Assembly: GCA_003650625.1 (NCBI GenBank)
Contig: QMQW01000029.1
Coordinates: forward strand, 1 to 5,336
Length of the DNA stretch: 5,336 nt
Reading direction: 5' to 3'
From: Thermoproteota archaeon
GTDB lineage: Archaea; Thermoproteota; Methanomethylicia; Culexarchaeales; Culexmicrobiaceae
Shown here: positions 1 through 4,740 of the stretch, piece after piece
Position numbering within the stretch: position 1 is the first letter of the stretch
Layout of the letters: every line of letters begins with the position of its first letter
Position numbers and translations under genes: made by a program
Notes under the pieces: generated by a model
The model's input: the letters and a program-made list of their open reading frames with translations, nothing else
What the model was told of the DNA's origin: nothing
Databases searched by the model: none

Positions 1-816
1 ACCGCACTTTCTATGGCCAGAAAAGTGGTATTTACCATACTTTGGCTCCACCTCAATCGTCATTATGAAGCGCTTAGGATCCCTAGACTTTATTGCCGAA
101 ATTACTTCTTTGTAGCTCAAGCGCTTCAAATCGAAAACGCAAGCCTCCCTCCCCAATCTAAAAGGCCAAGGAGAATGCGCATCCGAAAAGCTCACCAAAG
201 CATATTTATCCAAATTACTTACTCTCCAGTTCATTGAGGGATCGCTGCTCAAGCCCGTTTCAATAGCATAAATGTTCTTTGTCTGATCTTCATAGCAGTC
301 CTCCACCCTATCAACACCACTAAAAGCTCCAAAAATGCTCCACCAGGGAGTCCATGCATGAGCTGGAAATACGAAATTGTCATCATCTAGTTCCATCACG
401 AGCTCAACCAGCTCAGCCGGCTTTATATTAAAAGTAGGCCGGCCATCGGAAGCCACATTACCATAAAATGAGAGCATGTCCGAAAGTTGCTCAGCAACCT
501 CCAAGTTAGGCATTAAAATAACGTGATGAACACGTCTAACTTTACCTTCAAATTCAAATATCGTTCCCACCTCAGTTTGAGCTATAAAATAAACTTCACC
601 TTCTCCTAAACCCCTAGGAGTATACAATCCATCAGCTGAAGACTCTTCTAAAGTCATTTTCAGCTCCCTAATCCAAGATGGATGAAGAGCATCTCCAGTT
701 CCAACTAAATTTAACCCCTTGATCTTGGCGAACTGCGCAATTTCTGGAATAACCATGTCTTTACTCGTTGCAGCACTATAATGCGAATGTATGTGAAGAT
801 CAGCATAGACCCTCAT
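1..816 (-). CDS. Endonuclease Q (EndoQ) family PHP-domain DNA repair nuclease, C-terminal end beyond window
   Basis: The reading frame is open from the start codon to base 1 with no stop, so 272 codons are present and the C-terminus is missing. The translation begins MRVYADLHIHSHYS and shows PHP metal-binding motifs in order: HxH (H8, H10), GTGD at 39-42, E82 in QTEVG, HH at 97-98, PAHAWTPW at 151-158, ETGLSSD at 186-192 and SFSDAHSPWP from 209 (D212, H214). This succession is characteristic of archaeal EndoQ, which nicks DNA 5' of deaminated bases such as uracil and hypoxanthine. The last visible residues (GKYHFSGHRKCG) reach the start of the family's zinc-binding region. I chose ATG 816 because GGAG lies 6 nt upstream and the protein then begins directly at the PHP strand; ATG 828 in the same frame would add METY. 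It lies 94 nt downstream of the hydrogenase operon on the same strand. The family call is firm; lesion specificity is inferred from the family. Confidence 0.88.
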   Translation of the reverse strand, partial: MRVYADLHIHSHYSAATSKDMVIPEIAQFAKIKGLNLVGTGDALHPSWIRELKMTLEESSADGLYTPRGLGEGEVYFIAQTEVGTIFEFEGKVRRVHHVILMPNLEVAEQLSDMLSFYGNVASDGRPTFNIKPAELVELVMELDDDNFVFPAHAWTPWWSIFGAFSGVDRVEDCYEDQTKNIYAIETGLSSDPSMNWRVSNLDKYALVSFSDAHSPWPFRLGREACVFDLKRLSYKEVISAIKSRDPKRFIMTIEVEPKYGKYHFSGHRKCG

Positions 817-822
817 GTAAGT

Positions 823-826
823 CTCC
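823..826 (-). promoter_or_regulatory. Shine-Dalgarno GGAG favouring ATG 816 of EndoQ
   Basis: On the minus strand GGAG is followed by ACTTAC and then ATG at 816, a spacing of 6 nt. The motif lies inside the first codons of the longer alternative (ATG 828), which has only a weak upstream match. It therefore supports the shorter protein. Confidence 0.45.
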
Positions 827-847
827 ATGAAACCTACTTTAAAGAGG

Positions 848-854
848 TATTTAA
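848..854 (-). promoter_or_regulatory. Possible TATA-like element for the EndoQ gene
   Basis: TTAAATA on the minus strand is centred about 23 nt upstream of ATG 828 and 35 nt upstream of ATG 816. This is compatible with a leaderless or very short-leader archaeal transcript starting near 825. A second AT-rich candidate (TTTATGA, about 877-883) lies further upstream and would leave room for the GGAG ribosome site in the leader. The two cannot be separated by eye, and read-through from the hydrogenase operon is also possible. Confidence 0.3.
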
Positions 855-876
855 CGATAATTGCGCAAAACGCTAA

Positions 877-910
877 TCATAAATAATTAAAAAGTGGTGC
901 GAATACAAAA
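877..910 (-). terminator. Possible T-rich terminator after the hydrogenase operon
   Basis: Immediately after the stop of the last hydrogenase gene the minus strand reads TTTTG (910-906), then a TTTTTAATTATTT tract from 893. Archaeal RNA polymerases commonly stop at T-runs without a hairpin, and I see no convincing stem-loop here. The T-runs are short, so termination may be partial. Confidence 0.3.
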
Positions 911-1264
911 CTACTTTTCAGGTTCTAGAGCCTCTTTCAATACTAGCTCGCTCTTATCGTATGTTGCCAGCTCATAGAACTTAGTCAATTTAATTGCATT
1001 TCTCGGACAAATTCTCTCGCAAACTGCACAGAATATACACCTATCTAAATAGAATACTGGGCGCCTCTTCCCATCAGAGAAGGTTACCATCTCTATTGCC
1101 TTCGCAGGACAGTCTCTTGCACAAAGGCCGCATCCAACACATAATTTTGGATCAAAGTGATGCTTCCCCCTGTACCGCTCGGATGGCTCTAGCCGTTCAA
1201 ACGGGTACTTAAGTGTCGCAGGCCTTTTCGGAAAATTCCTCCATATCTCCCTAATCATGGCCAT
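911..1264 (-). CDS. 2x[4Fe-4S] ferredoxin-like subunit of group 4 hydrogenase (NuoI/EchF/MbhN family)
   Basis: This 117-residue protein has two [4Fe-4S] motifs: CVGCGLCARDCP at 42-53 (C42, C45, C48, C52) and CIFCAVCERICP at 76-87 (C76, C79, C82, C86). The N-terminal stretch RPATLKYPFERLEPSERYRG is typical of the hydrogenase branch of the NuoI family. Its expected job is to pass electrons between soluble ferredoxin and the proximal cluster of the small subunit on the cytoplasmic side of the membrane. ATG 1264 starts one base after the stop of the NuoH-like gene and has GGTGG 6-7 nt upstream; a second in-frame ATG at 1258 is possible. It is the last gene of the operon. There is no NuoE/F/G-type NADH input module and no FpoF-like gene nearby, which favours ferredoxin as redox partner (inference). 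Confidence 0.9.
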   Translation of the reverse strand: MAMIREIWRNFPKRPATLKYPFERLEPSERYRGKHHFDPKLCVGCGLCARDCPAKAIEMVTFSDGKRRPVFYLDRCIFCAVCERICPRNAIKLTKFYELATYDKSELVLKEALEPEK

Positions 1265-1265
1265 A

Positions 1266-2222
1266 CTAAACCACCACCAATAACAAGATCTTCGTCATTA
1301 AGAGCTGAAGCATGGAGAGAGGCAGCAAATACTTCCATGCACCTCTAACCATTTGATCGATTCTTAGCCTCGCAAATAGAGCCCTCAACATGGCGCTTAC
1401 AATAACAATCGCAATCGACTTAATTAAGAACCAAACTATTGGCGGGAGAACTGGCCCACTGCCACCTCCGAGAAATATTGCAGTTGCCAATGCAGCACCA
1501 AGAACCAAACGTATGTCTGCCGACAACCTCAAGAAAGCTAATTTCTTCCCAGAAAATTCTGTAAGCCACCCAGCCACTATTTCGCTCTCAGCCTCAGGAA
1601 TGTCAAAGGGAACCCTTTCAAGCTCAGCTTGAAGAGCTATTAAATACACTGCGAAACCTAGAGGCTGAAGTAATGCGAATGGCAGAAATTGGCGCTCAGC
1701 TATCACTGTAATGCTAAGTGAGCCAGCAGCCATGGCGGCTGAAGCAACCGAAATGAACATTGGAATTTCAAATCCAAGAAGCTGTAGAGCAGCTCTTTCA
1801 GCACCAATAGTGCTGAACCTATTAGTCGAAGCTAAACCGGCAATAAAGGCTGTTATGGTGAAGAAAGTTGTTAATGCAACTACCAAAACCAAGTCACCCT
1901 CAAATGGCGGCAGCACTGGGTAACCAGTTATTGGAATGTAAAGTGATGCGAGAGTGGGAATGGTCACTGCAAATAGGGGAACAGCATTGAACAGCAATTT
2001 ATCAGCCCAAGTTGGAACAATGTCCTCCTTAGCCATTAGCTTCAAGAAGTCCGCAAGCGGCTGCAGAAAGCCTCGTGGACCAGCATACAGAGGGCCGATT
2101 CTGTTTTGAAAGCGCGCTACTGCCTTTCTATCAATCCACTCATAAACTAAACCAAGTAGAGTTATAAACGCCAAGCCAGGGAAGACTACGATCTTAAATA
2201 TAGCTATGAGAGGCTCGATCAC
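1266..2222 (-). CDS. Membrane anchor subunit of group 4 hydrogenase (NuoH/EchB/MbhM, complex I subunit 1 family)
   Basis: This 318-residue, very hydrophobic protein has about eight likely membrane helices (roughly 5-28, 75-100, 110-130, 150-178, 185-199, 236-255, 260-285, 297-317). Family signatures are DRKAVARFQNRIGPLYAGPR (31-50), LQPLADFLKLMAKED (53-67), IGAERAALQLLGFEIP (139-154) and the acidic loop ELERVPFDIPEAESEIVAGW (200-219) followed by TEFSG. The conserved glutamates of the charged loop and of the AERA/FEIP segment are kept, so an ion path at the junction with the hydrophilic arm could work. It anchors the hydrogenase arm to the membrane. The start is GTG 2222, which overlaps the TGA of the large-subunit gene (GTGA) and follows three overlapping GGAGG motifs. 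Length and motifs look intact. The family call is firm; the assignment to hydrogenase instead of complex I rests on the neighbouring genes. Confidence 0.93.
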   Translation of the reverse strand: MIEPLIAIFKIVVFPGLAFITLLGLVYEWIDRKAVARFQNRIGPLYAGPRGFLQPLADFLKLMAKEDIVPTWADKLLFNAVPLFAVTIPTLASLYIPITGYPVLPPFEGDLVLVVALTTFFTITAFIAGLASTNRFSTIGAERAALQLLGFEIPMFISVASAAMAAGSLSITVIAERQFLPFALLQPLGFAVYLIALQAELERVPFDIPEAESEIVAGWLTEFSGKKLAFLRLSADIRLVLGAALATAIFLGGGSGPVLPPIVWFLIKSIAIVIVSAMLRALFARLRIDQMVRGAWKYLLPLSMLQLLMTKILLLVVV

Positions 2223-3412
2223 CGCCTCCTCCCTCCATTCTTCTCATTCCATTTTAAACTATACCTTTTAAGCTCATCATACGTCCACACCCACTTCTTT
2301 CCAGTGTTGATGTCAACGAAAAGTAGTCGCTCTGTGCAGCAGTAGCATGGGTCGATGCTTGCAATGATGGCGGGAATATCAGCAATGTAATAGCCCTTCA
2401 GCATTTCGCATAGCGCTGGAATGTTAGCTAAAGTTGGAGTTCTCGCCTTAAATCGATAGGGCTTCTCCTTGCCATCAGACTTGCAGTAATGCATTAATTC
2501 GCCCCTTGGCGCCTCGACCCTATTAACAGCTTCACCTGGAGGCGGGGCGCGTGGAAGTCTAAGCTTAATAGGTCCACTCGGCATCTTATCCAAGCATTGC
2601 CTCACAATTTCAATGGACTCAAGCGTCTCATCAGCCCTCACTAGGGCTCTCGCATAAACGTCGCAGTAGGGGTATGTAATTAAGTTAAACGGAACTTCTC
2701 CATAGGAGCAATAGGGCTCATCGAATCGAACATCAGTTTTAAGGTCTGAAGCTCTAGCAACCGGCCCTACAGCGCATAGATCCCTCGCTCTAGACTTGTT
2801 CAGCACACCTACATTCTCAGTTCGAGCCCTAATAGTAGGCTCGTTCTCCAAAACTTGCTTGTAAAACTTAGTTCTCTCCTCTAGGAAATCCATTGCCCGC
2901 CTTATGGTGCCTTCCATATGTGGAGGTATGTCATAGGCAACTCCTCCAATTATTATCGCTGAAGTCGTAACTCTATTTCCAGTGATCATCTCAACGACAT
3001 CCATAACTCGCTCCCTATCTCTCCACACGTACATGAAGTATGACCAGAACCCTAGCTCCATACCTAAAATTCCAATCCAAAGTAGGTGGCTGTGAATCCT
3101 GTTAAGCTCATTTATTATAGTTCTAATATACTGTGCTCTAGGCGGAGCTTCAACCCCATAAAGCTCCTCAACAGTTAGAGCATAGCAAGTTGTGTGAGGA
3201 GTATTGCATATTCCACATATCCTCTCTACTAGAAACGTACCTTGATTCCAGCTCCTAAGCTCCATACCCTTTTCGATGCCCCTATGAACATTTCCAAGGC
3301 GCGGCTTAACGTCAACAACGACCTCGCCGTCAAGCTCAAATGTGAAGTGAAAGGCTTCCTTAATTGCAGGGTGCTGAGGACCTATCGGAAGCTTATATGT
3401 TGGCAACTTCAC
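2219..3412 (-). CDS. Group 4 [NiFe]-hydrogenase catalytic large subunit (NuoD-like; EchE/MbhL/HycE type)
   Basis: This 397-residue protein belongs to the NuoD/hydrogenase large-subunit superfamily but keeps the nickel site. The L1 motif is RICGICNTPHTTC (C66, C69, H73, C76) and the L2 motif is DPCYCCTER (C356, C359, R362). After R362 come 35 residues including a YDELKRYSLK segment. This resembles the tail of E. coli HycE that its protease removes, so C-terminal processing by a HycI-type endopeptidase is predicted. The N-terminal GPQHPAIKE (11-19) has Lys18 where quinone-reducing NuoD has His. EAPRGEL (300-306) is a family signature. The protein should reduce protons or oxidise H2 in the cytoplasmic arm. 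The annotated GTG 3412 overlaps the previous stop but sits only 1 nt after GGAGG; TTG 3406 has a 7-nt spacing and would give MPTYKLPIGPQ, so it may be the real start. No maturation (hyp) genes are in the window. Confidence 0.93.
   Translation of the reverse strand: MKLPTYKLPIGPQHPAIKEAFHFTFELDGEVVVDVKPRLGNVHRGIEKGMELRSWNQGTFLVERICGICNTPHTTCYALTVEELYGVEAPPRAQYIRTIINELNRIHSHLLWIGILGMELGFWSYFMYVWRDRERVMDVVEMITGNRVTTSAIIIGGVAYDIPPHMEGTIRRAMDFLEERTKFYKQVLENEPTIRARTENVGVLNKSRARDLCAVGPVARASDLKTDVRFDEPYCSYGEVPFNLITYPYCDVYARALVRADETLESIEIVRQCLDKMPSGPIKLRLPRAPPPGEAVNRVEAPRGELMHYCKSDGKEKPYRFKARTPTLANIPALCEMLKGYYIADIPAIIASIDPCYCCTERLLFVDINTGKKWVWTYDELKRYSLKWNEKNGGRRR
2225..2236 (-). promoter_or_regulatory. 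Triple overlapping GGAGG ribosome site for the NuoH-like gene
   Basis: The minus strand reads GGAGGGAGGAGG, giving three overlapping GGAGG matches spaced 9, 5 and 2 nt from GTG 2222. It is encoded within the final Gly-Gly-Arg-Arg-Arg codons of the large subunit, so coding sequence and ribosome site share the same bases. Confidence 0.6.
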
Positions 3413-3879
3413 ACCTCCTTAACCTTCCAATCCTTTCTAAGCGGATACTCGCCTTCAGGCCAATCATCCGGCAGAAGAAGCCTCTCCAAATTCGGATGCC
3501 CCTCAAATTTTACGCCTAAAAGGTCGAAAACCTCCCTCTCGTACAATGTGGCGCCAGGAATTAAGTCAACTATTGATTCGATAACTGGATTGTCCTTCGG
3601 AACCCGAGTCCTAACATTTAAAAGCCAGCTCCTATTGTCCGGCGACAAGTGGTAAATTAGCTCTATATCCTCTCCAAGATCAACACCAGTTATCGTAACT
3701 ATGTGCTTTACATCGAAGTTATCCCTGAGAAACTTGATAACATCCCTATGAGCCCCAGCCGGCACCTCGACATTAACCCTTCTCGCTCGGACTACTTCAA
3801 CTTTCGTTATCTTATCTCCTAAGTGCCTCTTCAGCTCATCTATAATCATGCTTTCCCTCGAAGTCAACATCGAATTCAC
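3409..3879 (-). CDS. Hydrogenase 30-kDa-type subunit (NuoC/EchD/MbhK family)
   Basis: This 156-residue soluble protein has the C-terminal signature of the complex I 30-kDa family: YEREVFDLLGVKFEGHPN at 113-130, then LERLLLPDDW and a YPLRKD motif at 145-150. The N-terminal part (about 11-110) is the usual alpha/beta domain. It carries no cofactor ligands and is expected to brace the small and large subunits in the cytoplasmic arm. As a stand-alone protein it matches Ech and Mbh rather than the NuoCD-type fusion seen in HycE. GTG 3879 overlaps the stop of the small-subunit gene by 4 bp. ATG 3870 has GGTGA 5 nt upstream, and ATG 3849 has GAGG 6-7 nt upstream, so the true N-terminus could be 3 or 10 residues shorter. 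Confidence 0.9.
   Translation of the reverse strand: MNSMLTSRESMIIDELKRHLGDKITKVEVVRARRVNVEVPAGAHRDVIKFLRDNFDVKHIVTITGVDLGEDIELIYHLSPDNRSWLLNVRTRVPKDNPVIESIVDLIPGATLYEREVFDLLGVKFEGHPNLERLLLPDDWPEGEYPLRKDWKVKEV
3414..3418 (-). promoter_or_regulatory. GGAGG ribosome site at the NuoC-like/large-subunit junction
   Basis: GGAGG lies in the last codons of the NuoC-like gene (minus strand AAGGAGGTGTGA). It is only 1 nt from GTG 3412 but 7 nt from the in-frame TTG 3406. The spacing favours TTG as the start of the large subunit, removing two residues. Confidence 0.45.
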
Positions 3880-4310
3880 CCCGACCCCTTCAACTTAGCA
3901 AGAAGCTTAGCAACTCCATGAATTACTGCCTCAGGCCTAACTGGACATCCAGGAATGTAAACGTCGACTGGAATAACCTTATCTATGCCGCCTAAAACGT
4001 TGTAGCAGCCCCAATAAACGCCACCAGAACAAGCGCAAGTACCTGCAGCTATAACAAACTTGGGATGTGGCATTTGCTCATAAATCCTCTTAAGCCTAGG
4101 AGCAATATGCCTTGAAACAGCTCCAGTAACCACCAGGACGTCAGCGTGCCTCGGGCTACCCTTAAGTAGAATGCCGAATCGCTCAACATCAAATCTTGGA
4201 GTTAATGCAGCTATAACCTCGATGTCGCAGGCATTACAGGCTCCAGTGCACATGTAGAGGATCCAGGGGCTTTTAATTCGAGACCAGCGTATGATCCCCA
4301 AGCACATCAC
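3876..4310 (-). CDS. Hydrogenase small subunit with proximal [4Fe-4S] cluster (NuoB/EchC/MbhJ family)
   Basis: This 144-residue protein contains CTGACNACDIE at 21-31, GTCACSGG at 90-97 and PGCPVRPEA at 120-128. The predicted proximal [4Fe-4S] ligands are C25, C28, C92 and C122. The CxxC (C25-N-A-C28) followed by DIE is the hydrogenase form of this motif, whereas NuoB of complex I has adjacent cysteines (CC). It should relay electrons between the ferredoxin-like subunit and the Ni-Fe site. KSPWILYMCTG before the first motif is also hydrogenase-like. Additional cysteines C21, C94 and C102 lie near the ligands. GTG 4310 overlaps the NuoA-like stop (GTGA); ATG 4307 and TTG 4301 are in-frame alternatives. 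TTG 4301 lies 8 nt after GAGG, the more usual spacing. There is no signal peptide, so it is cytoplasmic. Confidence 0.92.
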   Translation of the reverse strand: MMCLGIIRWSRIKSPWILYMCTGACNACDIEVIAALTPRFDVERFGILLKGSPRHADVLVVTGAVSRHIAPRLKRIYEQMPHPKFVIAAGTCACSGGVYWGCYNVLGGIDKVIPVDVYIPGCPVRPEAVIHGVAKLLAKLKGSG

Positions 4311-4627
4311 CTCTTAGGAACTACGAATAGGGCTGCCAATAGCGTCGCAAGGTATAGAACGAATGGAATTAGCGGCGCATTCGCTGCAATTGCTAGGATA
4401 AATGCAGCTACATCGAAAATCACAAAGTACAAGGCAAATCGATACAGCTGAATACTAAGTTGAATATATTCGGCGGGGAAGTCCTCGCCACAAGCATACG
4501 GCGCCAACTCGCCAGGAGTATGCTCATGCTTTGGCGCCATCAAGTTGCCTGACAAGTACATTACTAGGTAAATCACCAAAATTATAATGAAAGCTATCGG
4601 AGCAGCTAGTATAAGGTTCTCCCACAA
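4307..4627 (-). CDS. NuoA-like membrane subunit (complex I subunit 3 family)
   Basis: This 106-residue protein has three likely membrane helices (about 4-25, 58-83, 84-103). The connecting loop holds PYACGED (43-49), and helix 2 holds LYFVIFDVAAFILAIAA, which matches the NuoA signature around FDVE. D72 of FDV is kept, but the usual following Glu is Ala74, and the Glu of the YECG loop motif is Ala45. In complex I this subunit wraps the NuoH junction and contributes to the quinone cavity and ion path; here it heads an operon whose catalytic subunit is a true hydrogenase. The start must be TTG 4627: an in-frame TAA lies 11 codons upstream with no ATG, GTG or TTG between, GGTGA sits 7 nt before the TTG, and the next Met (residue 23) would delete helix 1. 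Confidence 0.85.
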   Translation of the reverse strand: MWENLILAAPIAFIIILVIYLVMYLSGNLMAPKHEHTPGELAPYACGEDFPAEYIQLSIQLYRFALYFVIFDVAAFILAIAANAPLIPFVLYLATLLAALFVVPKR

Positions 4628-4634
4628 GGCCCCT

Positions 4635-4639
4635 TCACC
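4635..4639 (-). promoter_or_regulatory. Shine-Dalgarno GGTGA fixing the TTG start of the NuoA-like gene
   Basis: On the minus strand GGTGA is separated by 7 nt from TTG 4627. It matches the core of the usual anti-SD complement (GGAGGTGAT) and supports an uncommon TTG initiation codon for the first gene of the operon. Confidence 0.55.
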
Positions 4640-4670
4640 ACTCTTGCGAAAAACGATTTAGTTAAAGAGT

Positions 4671-4682
4671 AACTTATAAGTT
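4671..4682. promoter_or_regulatory. Palindromic TATA box, candidate bidirectional promoter of the hydrogenase operon and proS
   Basis: AACTTATAAGTT is a perfect 12-bp palindrome with TTATAA at 4674-4679. On the minus strand it is preceded by CAAAAC, a good archaeal BRE-like purine/A element. A start about 26 nt downstream (near 4650) would give the hydrogenase mRNA a leader of about 22 nt containing GGTGA. On the plus strand it is preceded by AGTAAC, and a start near 4703 would give proS a leader of about 38 nt. It is the strongest promoter-like signal in the window. The minus-strand assignment is more secure than the plus-strand one. Confidence 0.55.
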
Positions 4683-4686
4683 TTGG

Positions 4687-4696
4687 GATAAAATAC
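4687..4696 (+). promoter_or_regulatory. Alternative TATA-like element for proS
   Basis: GGATAAAATACC contains an A/T-rich TATA-like run (ATAAAATA). If TBP uses it, transcription would start near 4717, leaving a leader of about 24 nt that includes the GAGG ribosome site at 4731-4734. It competes with the palindrome at 4671-4682 as the proS promoter. Confidence 0.3.
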
Positions 4697-4740
4697 CATT
4701 ACAAAGTTCGTTCAGGCAACGTGTTAGTGAGAGGGATACT

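Noticed and set aside
13..237. Plus-strand open frame of 74 codons
   Set aside because: It lies antisense to the EndoQ gene, whose minus-strand frame is open and full of PHP motifs; the plus-strand translation has no recognisable domain.
994..1212. Plus-strand open frame of 72 codons
   Set aside because: It is antisense to the ferredoxin-like subunit with its eight cluster cysteines; no ribosome site or family features.
1390..1923. Two plus-strand open frames (1390-1632 and 1711-1923)
   Set aside because: Both are antisense to the well-conserved NuoH-like gene and show low-complexity Ala/Ser/Lys-rich translations typical of a reverse reading of membrane-protein codons.
3242..3655. Plus-strand open frame of 137 codons
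   Set aside because: It spans the junction of the NuoC-like and large-subunit genes in antisense, and both of those carry clear family motifs.
911..4627. Operon as a genuine NADH- or F420-type complex I (Nuo/Fpo)
   Set aside because: The intact Ni-ligating cysteines, CxxC in the small subunit, the HycE-like tail and Lys at the quinone His position all point to a hydrogenase; no NuoE/F/G or FpoF gene is present.
4628..4740. Small RNA or riboswitch in the divergent gap
   Set aside because: Only 113 bases, largely accounted for by promoter-like and ribosome-binding elements; no stable extended stem was apparent by eye.
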